Below are positions 1 through 7,268 of a stretch of 64,000 nt of DNA, in pieces. The notes below the pieces were generated by a model, which saw only the letters and a list, made by a program, of their open reading frames with translations, was not told where the DNA came from and did not search any database. A program made the position numbers and the translations under genes. Source of the stretch: an uncultured Lachnospiraceae bacterium (GTDB taxonomy: Bacteria; Bacillota; Clostridia; Lachnospirales; Lachnospiraceae); assembly GCA_944384025.1 (NCBI GenBank), contig CALWRS010000003.1, positions 124,001 through 188,000 of the forward strand. The letters are read 5' to 3'. Within the stretch, counting starts at the first letter, position 1, and each line of letters starts with the position of its first letter.

Positions 1-693
1 CGGGAGAACGTAGGAAAAAATGCACAGGGCAGAAGCGGTTTGTATTATATTGGAGGGTCGGAAATTTTGCCGCCGCCCCTCTCTGCGGAAGAGGAAACTT
101 GTCTGATTCAGCGCATGGACGAAGGCGACCGTGTGTCTGCGCGCAATCAGCTTGTGGAGCACAATCTTCGGCTGGTCGTCTATATCGCGAAGAAATTTGA
201 CAATACGGGAGTAGGCGTTGAGGACTTAATTTCCATTGGCACAATTGGCCTTATGAAGGCGATCAACACGTATAAATCCGACAAGAAAATCAAGCTTGCG
301 ACGTATGCGTCGCGCTGCATCGAAAACGAAATTCTTATGTATTTGCGGCGCTTCAGCCGCCTGCGCTCGGAGGTTTCTATTGACGAGCCGCTCAATATCG
401 ACTGGGACGGAAACGAGCTTTTGCTATCGGACGTTTTAGGAACAGAAGAGGACGGGATTTTGCGCCCTATGGAGGAAGCGGTTGACTTAATGCTTTTGCG
501 AAAAGCCATGAAAAAGCTTTCGCCAAGGGAGCGGCTGATTATTGACTTGCGCTACGGTATGAGCGACGGGGAAGGGAAGGAAAAGACGCAAAAGGAAGTG
601 GCGGATATGCTTGGCATTTCGCAGTCGTACATATCCAGACTGGAGAAGAAAATAATCCGCCGCCTGAAAAAGGAGATGCTTCGGCTGGAGTGA
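1..693 (+). CDS. sigE: RNA polymerase sporulation sigma factor SigE (5' partial)
   Basis: Mother-cell sigma factor that directs early sporulation genes. The conserved start of the mature protein, [13 protein letters not shown], begins at nucleotide 43. It is followed by region 2 ([25 protein letters not shown]) and a C-terminal region 4 helix-turn-helix ending in [18 protein letters not shown]. The frame is open all the way to base 1, and a TTG at 40 would be an internal codon of the usual pro-protein. I therefore read the gene as starting upstream of the window, with most of the pro-sequence removed by SpoIIGA missing. The product has about 217 visible residues against roughly 239 for full-length pro-SigE. 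In most spore formers sigG follows directly, but here another gene intervenes. The identity is firm; only the 5' end is unresolved. Confidence 0.95.
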   Translation, partial: RENVGKNAQGRSGLYYIGGSEILPPPLSAEEETCLIQRMDEGDRVSARNQLVEHNLRLVVYIAKKFDNTGVGVEDLISIGTIGLMKAINTYKSDKKIKLATYASRCIENEILMYLRRFSRLRSEVSIDEPLNIDWDGNELLLSDVLGTEEDGILRPMEEAVDLMLLRKAMKKLSPRERLIIDLRYGMSDGEGKEKTQKEVADMLGISQSYISRLEKKIIRRLKKEMLRLE

Positions 694-766
694 TTCTAAA
701 GAGAATCATACGAAAAAAATGCCAAAAAAAATTCCCGAGAATTAGAGAAAATGACAGTGGAAAAAA

Positions 767-783
767 TGTTACAGAAATGTTAA
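767..783 (+). promoter_or_regulatory. WalR-like direct-repeat box upstream of the wall-anchored protein gene
   Basis: The sequence reads TGTTAC, five bases, TGTTAA. This fits the WalR (YycF) consensus TGTWAH-N5-TGTWAH with an 11-bp period. It lies 48 bp before the start codon of the secreted protein gene at 831. It also overlaps a possible promoter (TGGAAA at 758-763, TAAGAT at 781-786, 17-bp spacer). WalR is known to control wall-metabolism genes, so the context fits. Binding is inferred only. Confidence 0.4.
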
Positions 784-830
784 GATTACGCCGTGGTGAA
801 TTCACAGAAAATTTCATGGAGGTAAGTGAA

Positions 831-1505
831 ATGAAAAAGTTACTTGCAACAGTATTGGCGCTTTCCTGCGCTATGGCAATGCTTGTTTGCACCGCAGCAG
901 CAACGGACGTTAATACCTCGATCGAAGGCGAATACGTTACTTCCGGTGCGGACGGATTTTCTTACGATTTTTCCTACATCGGAAAGACTCCGTCTGAAAT
1001 GGCAAAGATTACGGTAACCTTTACCGTTGGCGACGAAAGCTTGGGCTTTGGCGGAGCAATTGTTCTTAACACATGGGTAGATGGCTTCGGCTGGGCTTCC
1101 ACAGAGTGGGGCAACGACGGTGCGGGTAAGACCATTACCGCTGTATCGACCGGAAATGCAGGAGAGTATTCGATCTCTCTTGATACGACGGGTGCTTTCC
1201 ATGGAACCGGCGAAGCAGAAGAAGGCGTTTACAACAAGATCGTTGTTCAGCAGTACTGGGGAGATCCCATCACTGTAACGAAGGTAGAAGCGTATGATGC
1301 AAGCGGTGCTTTGTACTACAGTCTTCCGGCTACAGCGGAAACTCCTTCTACGGAAACTCCTTCCACGGAAACTCCTTCCACGGAAACTCCTTCCACGGAA
1401 GATACACCGCAGACTGGCGACGCTATGAGCATCGTTATGATTGCTGGTGTTGCTGCAGTAGCTCTTTGCGGCGTAGTTGTTTGCGCTAAGAAGAAAAACG
1501 CATAA
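831..1505 (+). CDS. secreted protein with sortase-type C-terminal anchor
   Basis: A 224-residue surface protein of unknown function. The ATG at 831 is chosen because GGAGG stands 8 bp upstream and a signal peptide begins there (MKKLLATVLALSCAMAML, cleavage probably after the TAAA near residue 24). Residues 25-165 look like one beta-rich extracellular domain that I cannot assign. Next come four TPSTE repeats (about 170-190), then TPQTGD at 192-197, a hydrophobic helix and the tail AKKKNA. That C-terminus has the layout of a sortase substrate with a non-LPxTG signal. The gene sits between sigE and sigG, has its own upstream WalR-like box and ends in a strong terminator, so it is probably transcribed separately from both sporulation genes. 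An in-frame upstream extension from 690 has no RBS and no signal peptide. Confidence 0.8.
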   Translation: MKKLLATVLALSCAMAMLVCTAAATDVNTSIEGEYVTSGADGFSYDFSYIGKTPSEMAKITVTFTVGDESLGFGGAIVLNTWVDGFGWASTEWGNDGAGKTITAVSTGNAGEYSISLDTTGAFHGTGEAEEGVYNKIVVQQYWGDPITVTKVEAYDASGALYYSLPATAETPSTETPSTETPSTETPSTEDTPQTGDAMSIVMIAGVAAVALCGVVVCAKKKNA

Positions 1506-1521
1506 TTCCTTTTTTGAAGGG

Positions 1522-1550
1522 AAAACGGGAGACATTGTCTCCCGTTTTTT
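1522..1550 (+). terminator. rho-independent terminator after the wall-anchored protein gene
   Basis: A perfect 12-bp stem (1522-1533 with 1537-1548), a three-base loop ATT, and a run of six T at 1545-1550. It isolates sigG from the upstream gene. Confidence 0.9.
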
Positions 1551-1573
1551 GTGTTTTTTTCCAGTATAATTCC

Positions 1574-1603
1574 GGTAGCAATCGAGAATCCTTTAGGTAG
1601 CAA
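1574..1603 (+). repeat. pair of GGTAGCAA direct repeats upstream of sigG
   Basis: GGTAGCAA occurs at 1574-1581 and again at 1596-1603, 22 bp (two helical turns) apart, between the terminator and the sigG RBS. This could be a factor-binding site or part of the forespore promoter. I could not fit a convincing SigF-type -35/-10 pair. Confidence 0.25.
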
Positions 1604-1626
1604 AAGTTACCCGGAGGATTCTTTTT

Positions 1627-2436
1627 ATGGCTGGCTACAAAGTAGAAATATGCGGGGTCAACACGGCAAAGCTTCCGCTTTTGACGGAAGAGGAAAAGAA
1701 GATTCTGTTCGAGAGGATTAAAAAAGGGGATCGCGAAGCGCGGGAAATCTACATCAAAGGAAACCTCCGGCTTGTGTTAAGCATTATACAACGTTTTGCC
1801 TCAAGCAACGAAAACGCGGACGATTTGTTTCAAATTGGGTGCATTGGCCTGATGAAGGCAATCGACAATTTTGATACAACACAGATGGTAAAGTTTTCGA
1901 CGTACGCTGTGCCGATGATTATCGGCGAGATACGCAGATATCTCCGGGACAACAATACGATTCGCGTCTCGCGCTCCTTGCGAGATATTGCCTACAAGGC
2001 TGTTTCTGCAAGGGAAAGCTTGCGAAGAGAAAACGACCGCGAGCCGACAATGGAGGAGGTTGCAAAGGCTATTTCGCTTCCGGTAGAAGACGTTGTAAAT
2101 GCGTTTGACGCAATCCAGACGCCGGTTTCGTTGTTTGAGCCGGTGTTCTCTGACAACGGCGACGCTTTGTATATTATGGATCAAGTTTCCGACCGGAAAA
2201 ATTTAGAGGAAAACTGGGTGGAGGAAATTTCTCTAAAAGAGGCAATTCGCCGCCTTCCGGAGCGGGAGCACCGGATTATTCAGATGCGCTTTTACCAGGG
2301 GAAGACGCAAATGGAGGTCGCCGAGGAAATTCACATTTCGCAGGCGCAGGTTTCGCGGCTGGAAAAATCCGCCATTCAAAGTATGCGCACCTACTTGTCG
2401 GATGCGCAGCCGCAAGGGAAGCGAGGGCATGCATAA
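1627..2436 (+). CDS. sigG: RNA polymerase sporulation sigma factor SigG
   Basis: Late forespore-specific sigma factor. The N-terminus MAGYKVEICGVNTAKLPLLT matches the conserved SigG start. Region 2 follows (NLRLVLSIIQRF, DLFQIGCIGLMKAIDNFD, FSTYAVPMIIGEIRRYLRDN). Regions 3 and 4 end in the helix-turn-helix EVAEEIHISQAQVSRLEKSA. The length of 269 residues is slightly above the usual 260. The ATG at 1627 has CCGGAGGA about 9 bp upstream. A terminator lies on each side, so the gene is monocistronic. That is consistent with forespore-specific control, although I cannot point to a definite SigF promoter. Confidence 0.96.
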   Translation: MAGYKVEICGVNTAKLPLLTEEEKKILFERIKKGDREAREIYIKGNLRLVLSIIQRFASSNENADDLFQIGCIGLMKAIDNFDTTQMVKFSTYAVPMIIGEIRRYLRDNNTIRVSRSLRDIAYKAVSARESLRRENDREPTMEEVAKAISLPVEDVVNAFDAIQTPVSLFEPVFSDNGDALYIMDQVSDRKNLEENWVEEISLKEAIRRLPEREHRIIQMRFYQGKTQMEVAEEIHISQAQVSRLEKSAIQSMRTYLSDAQPQGKRGHA

Positions 2437-2463
2437 GCTTTGTTTTTTTGCGGGAAGGAAAGC

Positions 2464-2497
2464 GGACGCAGAAGGAAGAACTTCTACGTCCTTTTTT
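2464..2497 (+). terminator. rho-independent terminator after sigG
   Basis: An 11-bp stem with one C/A mismatch (2464-2474 with 2481-2491), a six-base loop, and a T-run that begins directly after the stem. Confidence 0.85.
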
Positions 2498-2528
2498 GTT
2501 GCTTTTCTTTTGGCAACGGTCTTGTTTT

Positions 2529-2557
2529 TTGACATGGAATCAGGTAATATAGATACT
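2529..2557 (+). promoter_or_regulatory. predicted sigma-A promoter for folD
   Basis: TTGACA at 2529-2534, a 17-bp spacer, GATACT at 2552-2557. It is downstream of the sigG terminator and 58 bp before folD, and may drive the run of genes to the terminator at 9256. Confidence 0.55.
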
Positions 2558-2614
2558 GCACGCAAAGCGTTTAAAGACGCACAAGCGATTAGAAAAGAAA
2601 GGCAGTGACCGACC

Positions 2615-3448
2615 ATGATAATTGATGGAAAAAAGATTAGTGCAGAAATAAAAAACGAGTTAAAAGAAGAGGTTGCGGCTTTAAAGGAAAAAGGCGTTCG
2701 GATTTGTCTGGCCGTTATTCAAGTAGGAGAGGATAAAGCGTCGAGCGTATATGTAGCGAACAAGAAAAAAGCTTGCGCTTACATTGGAATTGACTCGCTT
2801 TCTTACGAGCTTCCAACGAGCACTACGCAGGAGGAGCTGCTTTCGCTTATTAGCGAGTTAAATGCCCGGGCGGACGTAAACGGAATTCTTGTGCAGCTGC
2901 CGCTTCCGAAGTCGATTGACGAAGACGCGGTTATTCGCGCCATTGCTCCCGAAAAGGACGTGGACGGCTTTCACCCTGTAAACGTTGGCCGGTTAAATAT
3001 CGGGCAGGACGGCTACGTGTCCTGTACGCCCGCCGGTGTTATTCAGCTGTTAAAGCGCTCCGGCATTGAAATTGAAGGGAAGGAATGCGTTGTCGTAGGC
3101 AGAAGCAACATTGTCGGCAAGCCCATGGCCGCGCTTCTTCTGCGCGAAAATGCAACGGTAACGGTTTGCCACTCCCGGACGAAGCGCCTTGCGGAAGTTA
3201 CAAAGCGCGCGGATATTTTAGTCGTGGCCATCGGAAAGCCGCTGTTTATTACAAAAGAGTATGTAAAGGAAGGCGCTGTAGTTATTGACGTAGGCATCCA
3301 CCGCGACGAAAACAACCGCCTTTGCGGCGACGTAGATTACGAGCAGGTAGCGCCCGTTGCTTCGGCGATTACGCCTGTTCCGGGCGGCGTTGGCCCGATG
3401 ACGATTGCCATGCTGATGGAAAACTGCGTAAAGAGCGGCCGCTTGTGA
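2615..3448 (+). CDS. folD: bifunctional methylenetetrahydrofolate dehydrogenase / methenyltetrahydrofolate cyclohydrolase
   Basis: Interconverts 5,10-methylene-, 5,10-methenyl- and 10-formyl-tetrahydrofolate using NADP, feeding purine synthesis and formyl-Met-tRNA. Visible motifs are YVANKKKAC with the catalytic lysine region, [10 protein letters not shown], the [11 protein letters not shown] substrate loop, the Rossmann segment [13 protein letters not shown] and the C-terminal [14 protein letters not shown]. The 277-residue length is normal. The gene is first in a closely packed run: rimO starts 13 bp after its stop. One-carbon supply also fits the purine genes further along the window, but there is no physical link. 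Confidence 0.97.
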   Translation: MIIDGKKISAEIKNELKEEVAALKEKGVRICLAVIQVGEDKASSVYVANKKKACAYIGIDSLSYELPTSTTQEELLSLISELNARADVNGILVQLPLPKSIDEDAVIRAIAPEKDVDGFHPVNVGRLNIGQDGYVSCTPAGVIQLLKRSGIEIEGKECVVVGRSNIVGKPMAALLLRENATVTVCHSRTKRLAEVTKRADILVVAIGKPLFITKEYVKEGAVVIDVGIHRDENNRLCGDVDYEQVAPVASAITPVPGGVGPMTIAMLMENCVKSGRL

Positions 3449-3461
3449 AAAGGAGGGGCCT

Positions 3462-4793
3462 TTGAAAGTCTGTCTGATTTCTTTGGGATGTGATAAAAAT
3501 CTGGTGGACAGCGAGTATATGCTTGGGCTTTTGCAAAAAGGCGGGCACACCTTTACCGACGTTTTGGAGGAAGCGGAGGCAATTGTAATTAATACCTGCT
3601 GTTTTATTGGCGACGCTAAAGAAGAGAGCATCCGGACGATTTTAGAAATGGCGCAGTACAAAAAGACCGGCTCGCTTAAAAGGCTGATTGTTGCCGGCTG
3701 CCTTTCACAGCGCTATGAAAAAGAGATTCGCGGGCAGCTCCCGGAAGTAGACGCTGTTTTGGGCACTGCGTCTTTTGAAGACATTTTGCCTGCGCTTTTG
3801 GCGCCAAGCGGATACGTTTCCATGCGGGAGTTAAGCTATTTGCCGCTGCCGGAGTGCAGGCGGGTTCCTTCCGCAGAAAATTACGTCTCTTATTTGAAAA
3901 TAGCCGAAGGGTGCGATAAGCGCTGCACATATTGCGTGATTCCGCGTGTGCGCGGGAATTACCGCTCTGTGCCGATGGAGCGGCTTTTAGAAGAAGCAAA
4001 GGAGCTTGCGCGGCAGGGCACGAAGGAATTGATTGTGATTGCGCAGGAGACAACGCTTTACGGCGTAGATATTTACGGGAAAAAGATGCTTCCAAAGCTT
4101 TTGCAGGAGCTTTGCAAAATTGAGGAGCTTTCTTGGATTCGGCTGATGTATTGCTACCCGGAAGAAATTACGGAGGAGCTGATTGCCGTTTTGCAAAAAG
4201 AGCCGAAAGTGTGCAAGTATTTGGATTTGCCAATCCAACACGCAAGCGACGCAATCCTCCGCGCTATGGGGCGAAGGACGACAAAGGCGGAGATTTCCGC
4301 GCGGATTACACGTTTGCGAAAGGCCGTTCCCGGAATTGCTTTGCGCACGTCGCTGGTTGTAGGATTTCCGGGGGAAACCGAAGAAGATTTGGAAATTTTA
4401 CTCTCTGCGCTAAAGGAGTGGCGGCTTGAGCGCGTTGGCGTTTTCCCGTACTCAAAAGAAGAGGGAACGCCCGCAGCGAAAATGAAGCCGCAGCTTACAA
4501 AGCGCATAAAGGAGCAGCGCAGAAAACAAGTGATGCTGCTTCAGCAAGAAATTAGCGCTGCGTTTGGAGCGTCCCTTGTAGGGAGCGTGCAGCAGGTGCT
4601 TGTGGAAGGCTATTTGCCTGCGGAAGAAGTTTATGTCGGACGTACGTACCGGGATGCGCCCGGCGTGGACGGAAACGTTTTCTTTCCTTCGGACTGCTCT
4701 TTTTTGTCCGGAGATATTGTGCCGGTTTACATAACGGAAGCGAACGAATACGATTTGATAGGGGAGGTTGCCGCAAATGAATTTACCGAATAA
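3462..4793 (+). CDS. rimO: ribosomal protein uS12 methylthiotransferase RimO
   Basis: A radical SAM enzyme that adds a methylthio group to the conserved aspartate of ribosomal protein S12, using two 4Fe-4S clusters. The N-terminal UPF0004 domain starts MKVCLISLGCDKNLVDSEYM and holds the first cluster cysteines. The radical SAM motif CDKRCTYCVIP (CxxxCxxC) lies near residue 150, and a TRAM domain ends the 443-residue protein. The start is TTG at 3462, preceded by AAGGAGG at the right spacing. SLGCDKN near the N-terminus favours RimO over MiaB. The last 17 bp overlap pgsA, which suggests translational coupling. Confidence 0.94.
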   Translation: MKVCLISLGCDKNLVDSEYMLGLLQKGGHTFTDVLEEAEAIVINTCCFIGDAKEESIRTILEMAQYKKTGSLKRLIVAGCLSQRYEKEIRGQLPEVDAVLGTASFEDILPALLAPSGYVSMRELSYLPLPECRRVPSAENYVSYLKIAEGCDKRCTYCVIPRVRGNYRSVPMERLLEEAKELARQGTKELIVIAQETTLYGVDIYGKKMLPKLLQELCKIEELSWIRLMYCYPEEITEELIAVLQKEPKVCKYLDLPIQHASDAILRAMGRRTTKAEISARITRLRKAVPGIALRTSLVVGFPGETEEDLEILLSALKEWRLERVGVFPYSKEEGTPAAKMKPQLTKRIKEQRRKQVMLLQQEISAAFGASLVGSVQQVLVEGYLPAEEVYVGRTYRDAPGVDGNVFFPSDCSFLSGDIVPVYITEANEYDLIGEVAANEFTE

Positions 4794-5334
4794 AATCACG
4801 ATGTTTCGGGTCTTTTTGATTCCGGTTTTTGTTATTCTGCTTATGCTAGATGAAATTCCTTACTACAATTTTATCGCGCTTGCAGTTTTTTCCGTTGCTT
4901 GCTTTTCCGACTTTCTGGACGGATATCTTGCCAGAAAGTACCACTTGATAACGACATTCGGGAAGTTTATGGATCCTTTAGCAGATAAAATCCTTGTATG
5001 CACGGCGATGATTCTTCTTATCGGGCTTCAGAAAATTCCTGCGGTTGTTGTCGCGGTCATTATGGCGCGGGAGTTTATTATCAGCGGCTTTCGTTTGATT
5101 GCTTCGGACAAGGGCATTGTTATTGCCGCAGGGTATCTGGGCAAGTTTAAAACGGCGGCGCAGATGTTTATGTGTATTTTCCTGCTGTTTACGGCGGACG
5201 ATTCCTACAACAAGTATCTGTTTTTCCGGATTATCGATGTTGCGGGCGCAGTCTTTATGTGGCTTGCGCTGATTCTTACAGTAGTGTCTTTGGTGGACTA
5301 CATGTGGAGAAACCGAAGCGTATTAAGCGATTGA
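4777..5334 (+). CDS. pgsA: CDP-diacylglycerol--glycerol-3-phosphate 3-phosphatidyltransferase
   Basis: A membrane enzyme that makes phosphatidylglycerol phosphate, the first committed step of anionic phospholipid synthesis. It carries the CDP-alcohol phosphatidyltransferase signature D-x2-D-G-x2-A-R-x8-G-x3-D-x3-D, beginning DFLDGYLARKYHL and ending in KFMDPLADK. About five hydrophobic segments are visible. ATG 4777 is preferred over the in-frame TTG at 4768, because GGGGAGG ends directly before that TTG and leaves it no spacer. The resulting 185 residues is a typical length. The gene overlaps the end of rimO. Confidence 0.93.
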   Translation: MNLPNKITMFRVFLIPVFVILLMLDEIPYYNFIALAVFSVACFSDFLDGYLARKYHLITTFGKFMDPLADKILVCTAMILLIGLQKIPAVVVAVIMAREFIISGFRLIASDKGIVIAAGYLGKFKTAAQMFMCIFLLFTADDSYNKYLFFRIIDVAGAVFMWLALILTVVSLVDYMWRNRSVLSD

Positions 5335-5341
5335 AAAATTT

Positions 5342-6619
5342 ATGAAAAACATTGTTGTGATTGGCGGCGGGGCTGCCGGGATGATGACGGCGGCAATGGC
5401 GGCCGGTGAGCACCAGCGTGTTTGGCTGCTTGAAAAAAATGAAAAGCTCGGGAAAAAACTGTATATTACCGGAAAGGGACGCTGTAATTTAACGAACGCA
5501 TGCGACATGCAGGAGCTTCTTGCCCATGTAATGACAAACGGGCGTTTCTTATACAGCGCCTTTAGCGGCTTTAGCAACTGGGATACGATTGCTTTTTTCG
5601 AAGAGCTTGGCATGAAAACGAAAATCGAGCGGGGGAATCGTGTCTTTCCAGAGTCGGACCACGCGTACGACGTAACGGACGCGCTAAGCCGCGAGCTGCG
5701 AAGGAAAAAAGTTTCGGTTCGTCTTAAGTGCGAAGTGCGCTCTGTTTTGACAAATCAAAACGCGCAGGTTTGCGGCGTGAAGCTTGCAAACGGCGAATGC
5801 ATTCCGGCGGACGCGGTTGTTGTGGCGACGGGAGGTCTTTCTTATCCTTCCACCGGCGCAACGGGCGACGGCTATCGTTTTGCAAAGGAGACGGGACACG
5901 AAGTAACTAGGTGCGTTCCGTCTTTGGTTTCTTTAACGGTGCGGGAAGATTGGTGCCGGGAGCTGAGCGGGCTTTCGCTCAAAAACGTTGCCGTTTGCTT
6001 TGAAGACAAAAATGGCAAAGAGCTGTTTAGCGGCTTTGGCGAGATGCTTTTTACGCACAGAGGCGTTAGCGGGCCGGTTATTTTAACGGCTTCCGCACAG
6101 GCATCTACGGCGCTTTGCCAATCGGTTTTGTATCTGGATTTAAAACCGGCGCTTTCCATAGAACAGTTGGAGCGGCGGCTGCAGCGCGAGTGCGAGGCGG
6201 CGGGCGGCAGACAGCTTCGCGCTATCTTATCGGCCCTGATGCCGGCGTCTCTTGCCGGAGCGCTTTGTGCGATTTCACCGGTAAGCGCGAAACGAATCGG
6301 AGCGCAGATTACGCGGGAAGAAAGAGCCCGTTTGGCGCAGTTTATCAAGCGGATTCCGCTTTCCATCGCAGAGCTTGGCGGCTTTACGGAAGCTGTAGTT
6401 ACAAAGGGCGGCGTTGCGGTTTCGCAGATTACGCCCGCAACTATGGAATCCCGCTTAATAAAAGGGCTTTTTTTTGTAGGAGAAGTGCTGGATTTAGACG
6501 CCTTAACCGGCGGCTTTAATTTGCAAATTGCGTGGTCAACGGCGGCCGCCTGCGCGCGGGCATTGTCCGGAGGCGGCGAAAGAAAGGATAGGAAAAATGC
6601 GAAAGCAAATAGCGATTGA
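5342..6619 (+). CDS. NAD(P)/FAD-dependent oxidoreductase, HI0933/YhiN family
   Basis: A flavoprotein of the HI0933-like family, whose physiological reaction is not settled. The dinucleotide-binding motif VIGGGAAGMMTA is at the very N-terminus. The family sequence LGKKLYITGKGRCNLTNA follows, then VVATGGLSYPSTGATGDGY near residue 160, and a C-terminal FAD contact segment FFVGEVLDLDALTGGFNLQ. The 425-residue length is normal. ATG 5342 lies 7 bp after pgsA with only a weak RBS, so translation may be coupled. Its 3' end overlaps cmk by 23 bp. This flavoprotein-cmk-ispH order recurs in Clostridia, which supports the call but not a function. Confidence 0.88.
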   Translation: MKNIVVIGGGAAGMMTAAMAAGEHQRVWLLEKNEKLGKKLYITGKGRCNLTNACDMQELLAHVMTNGRFLYSAFSGFSNWDTIAFFEELGMKTKIERGNRVFPESDHAYDVTDALSRELRRKKVSVRLKCEVRSVLTNQNAQVCGVKLANGECIPADAVVVATGGLSYPSTGATGDGYRFAKETGHEVTRCVPSLVSLTVREDWCRELSGLSLKNVAVCFEDKNGKELFSGFGEMLFTHRGVSGPVILTASAQASTALCQSVLYLDLKPALSIEQLERRLQRECEAAGGRQLRAILSALMPASLAGALCAISPVSAKRIGAQITREERARLAQFIKRIPLSIAELGGFTEAVVTKGGVAVSQITPATMESRLIKGLFFVGEVLDLDALTGGFNLQIAWSTAAACARALSGGGERKDRKNAKANSD

Positions 6620-7268
6620 CGGCCCGGCAGGTGCAGGGAAAAGCACGGTAGCCAGAGCGGTAGCACAAAAGCTGGGATACGTCTATATTGACACAGGTGC
6701 GATGTACCGCGCAATGGCGCTGTACTTTCTAAGAAAAGGAATTGACACGCAGGATTGTGCGGCAATAGAAGCGGTCTGCGACGGCGCGGATATTACCATT
6801 TCCCACGAAGACGGGGAGCAGCAGGTGTTTCTAAACGGAGAAAACGTCAGCAAAAGTATTCGTACGCAGGAAGTAAGCCAAGCGGCAAGCGTTGTGTCCG
6901 CAGTGCCAAAAGTGCGCGAGAGAATGCTTGTATTGCAGCGGCGTCTTGCGCAGACAAAAGACGTTGTGATGGACGGAAGGGACATCGGCACGTGCGTTTT
7001 GCCGGATGCGCCCTGCAAAATCTTTTTAACCGCCCGCGTGTCGGAGCGGGCAAGGCGGCGGTTTGAGGAATACGCTGCAAAAGGCGAAGCGGCGGACTTA
7101 GCGACCATCGAGCGAGAAATTGCGGAGCGCGACGAAAGAGACCGGACGCGCAAAATTTCTCCGCTTCGGCAGGCGCAAGACGCCGTCTGTGTGGATACTT
7201 CGGATATGACGATTGCGCAGGTAATCGAGCGCGTGCTTGCAATTGCCGGGGGAAGCGCATGGAAATAA
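6597..7268 (+). CDS. cmk: cytidylate kinase
   Basis: Phosphorylates CMP and dCMP with ATP. It has the P-loop IDGPAGAGKSTVARAVA at the N-terminus, YIDTGAMYRAMAL, the NMP-binding segment MDGRDIGTCVLPDAPCKIFL, and the lid RDERDRTRKISPL. ATG 6597 is used because it follows AGGATAGG and starts directly before the P-loop, giving 223 residues. The longer in-frame form from 6528 would add an implausible basic leader. It overlaps the flavoprotein upstream by 23 bp and ispH-rpsA downstream by 10 bp, so the three are probably co-translated. Confidence 0.95.
   Translation: MRKQIAIDGPAGAGKSTVARAVAQKLGYVYIDTGAMYRAMALYFLRKGIDTQDCAAIEAVCDGADITISHEDGEQQVFLNGENVSKSIRTQEVSQAASVVSAVPKVRERMLVLQRRLAQTKDVVMDGRDIGTCVLPDAPCKIFLTARVSERARRRFEEYAAKGEAADLATIEREIAERDERDRTRKISPLRQAQDAVCVDTSDMTIAQVIERVLAIAGGSAWK

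Noticed and set aside
840-1535. Long ORF on the - strand antisense to the wall-anchored protein
   Set aside because: Its Arg/Ser/Gly repeats are the mirror of the TPSTE-coding repeats; it has no RBS and opposes a clear gene with signal peptide and anchor.
2402-2608. 68-residue ORF overlapping the sigG end
   Set aside because: It runs through the sigG terminator and the folD promoter and shows no family resemblance.
5872-6765. 297-residue - strand ORF opposite the flavoprotein and cmk
   Set aside because: A codon-bias shadow of two well-identified genes, with low-complexity Ser/Pro/Arg content.
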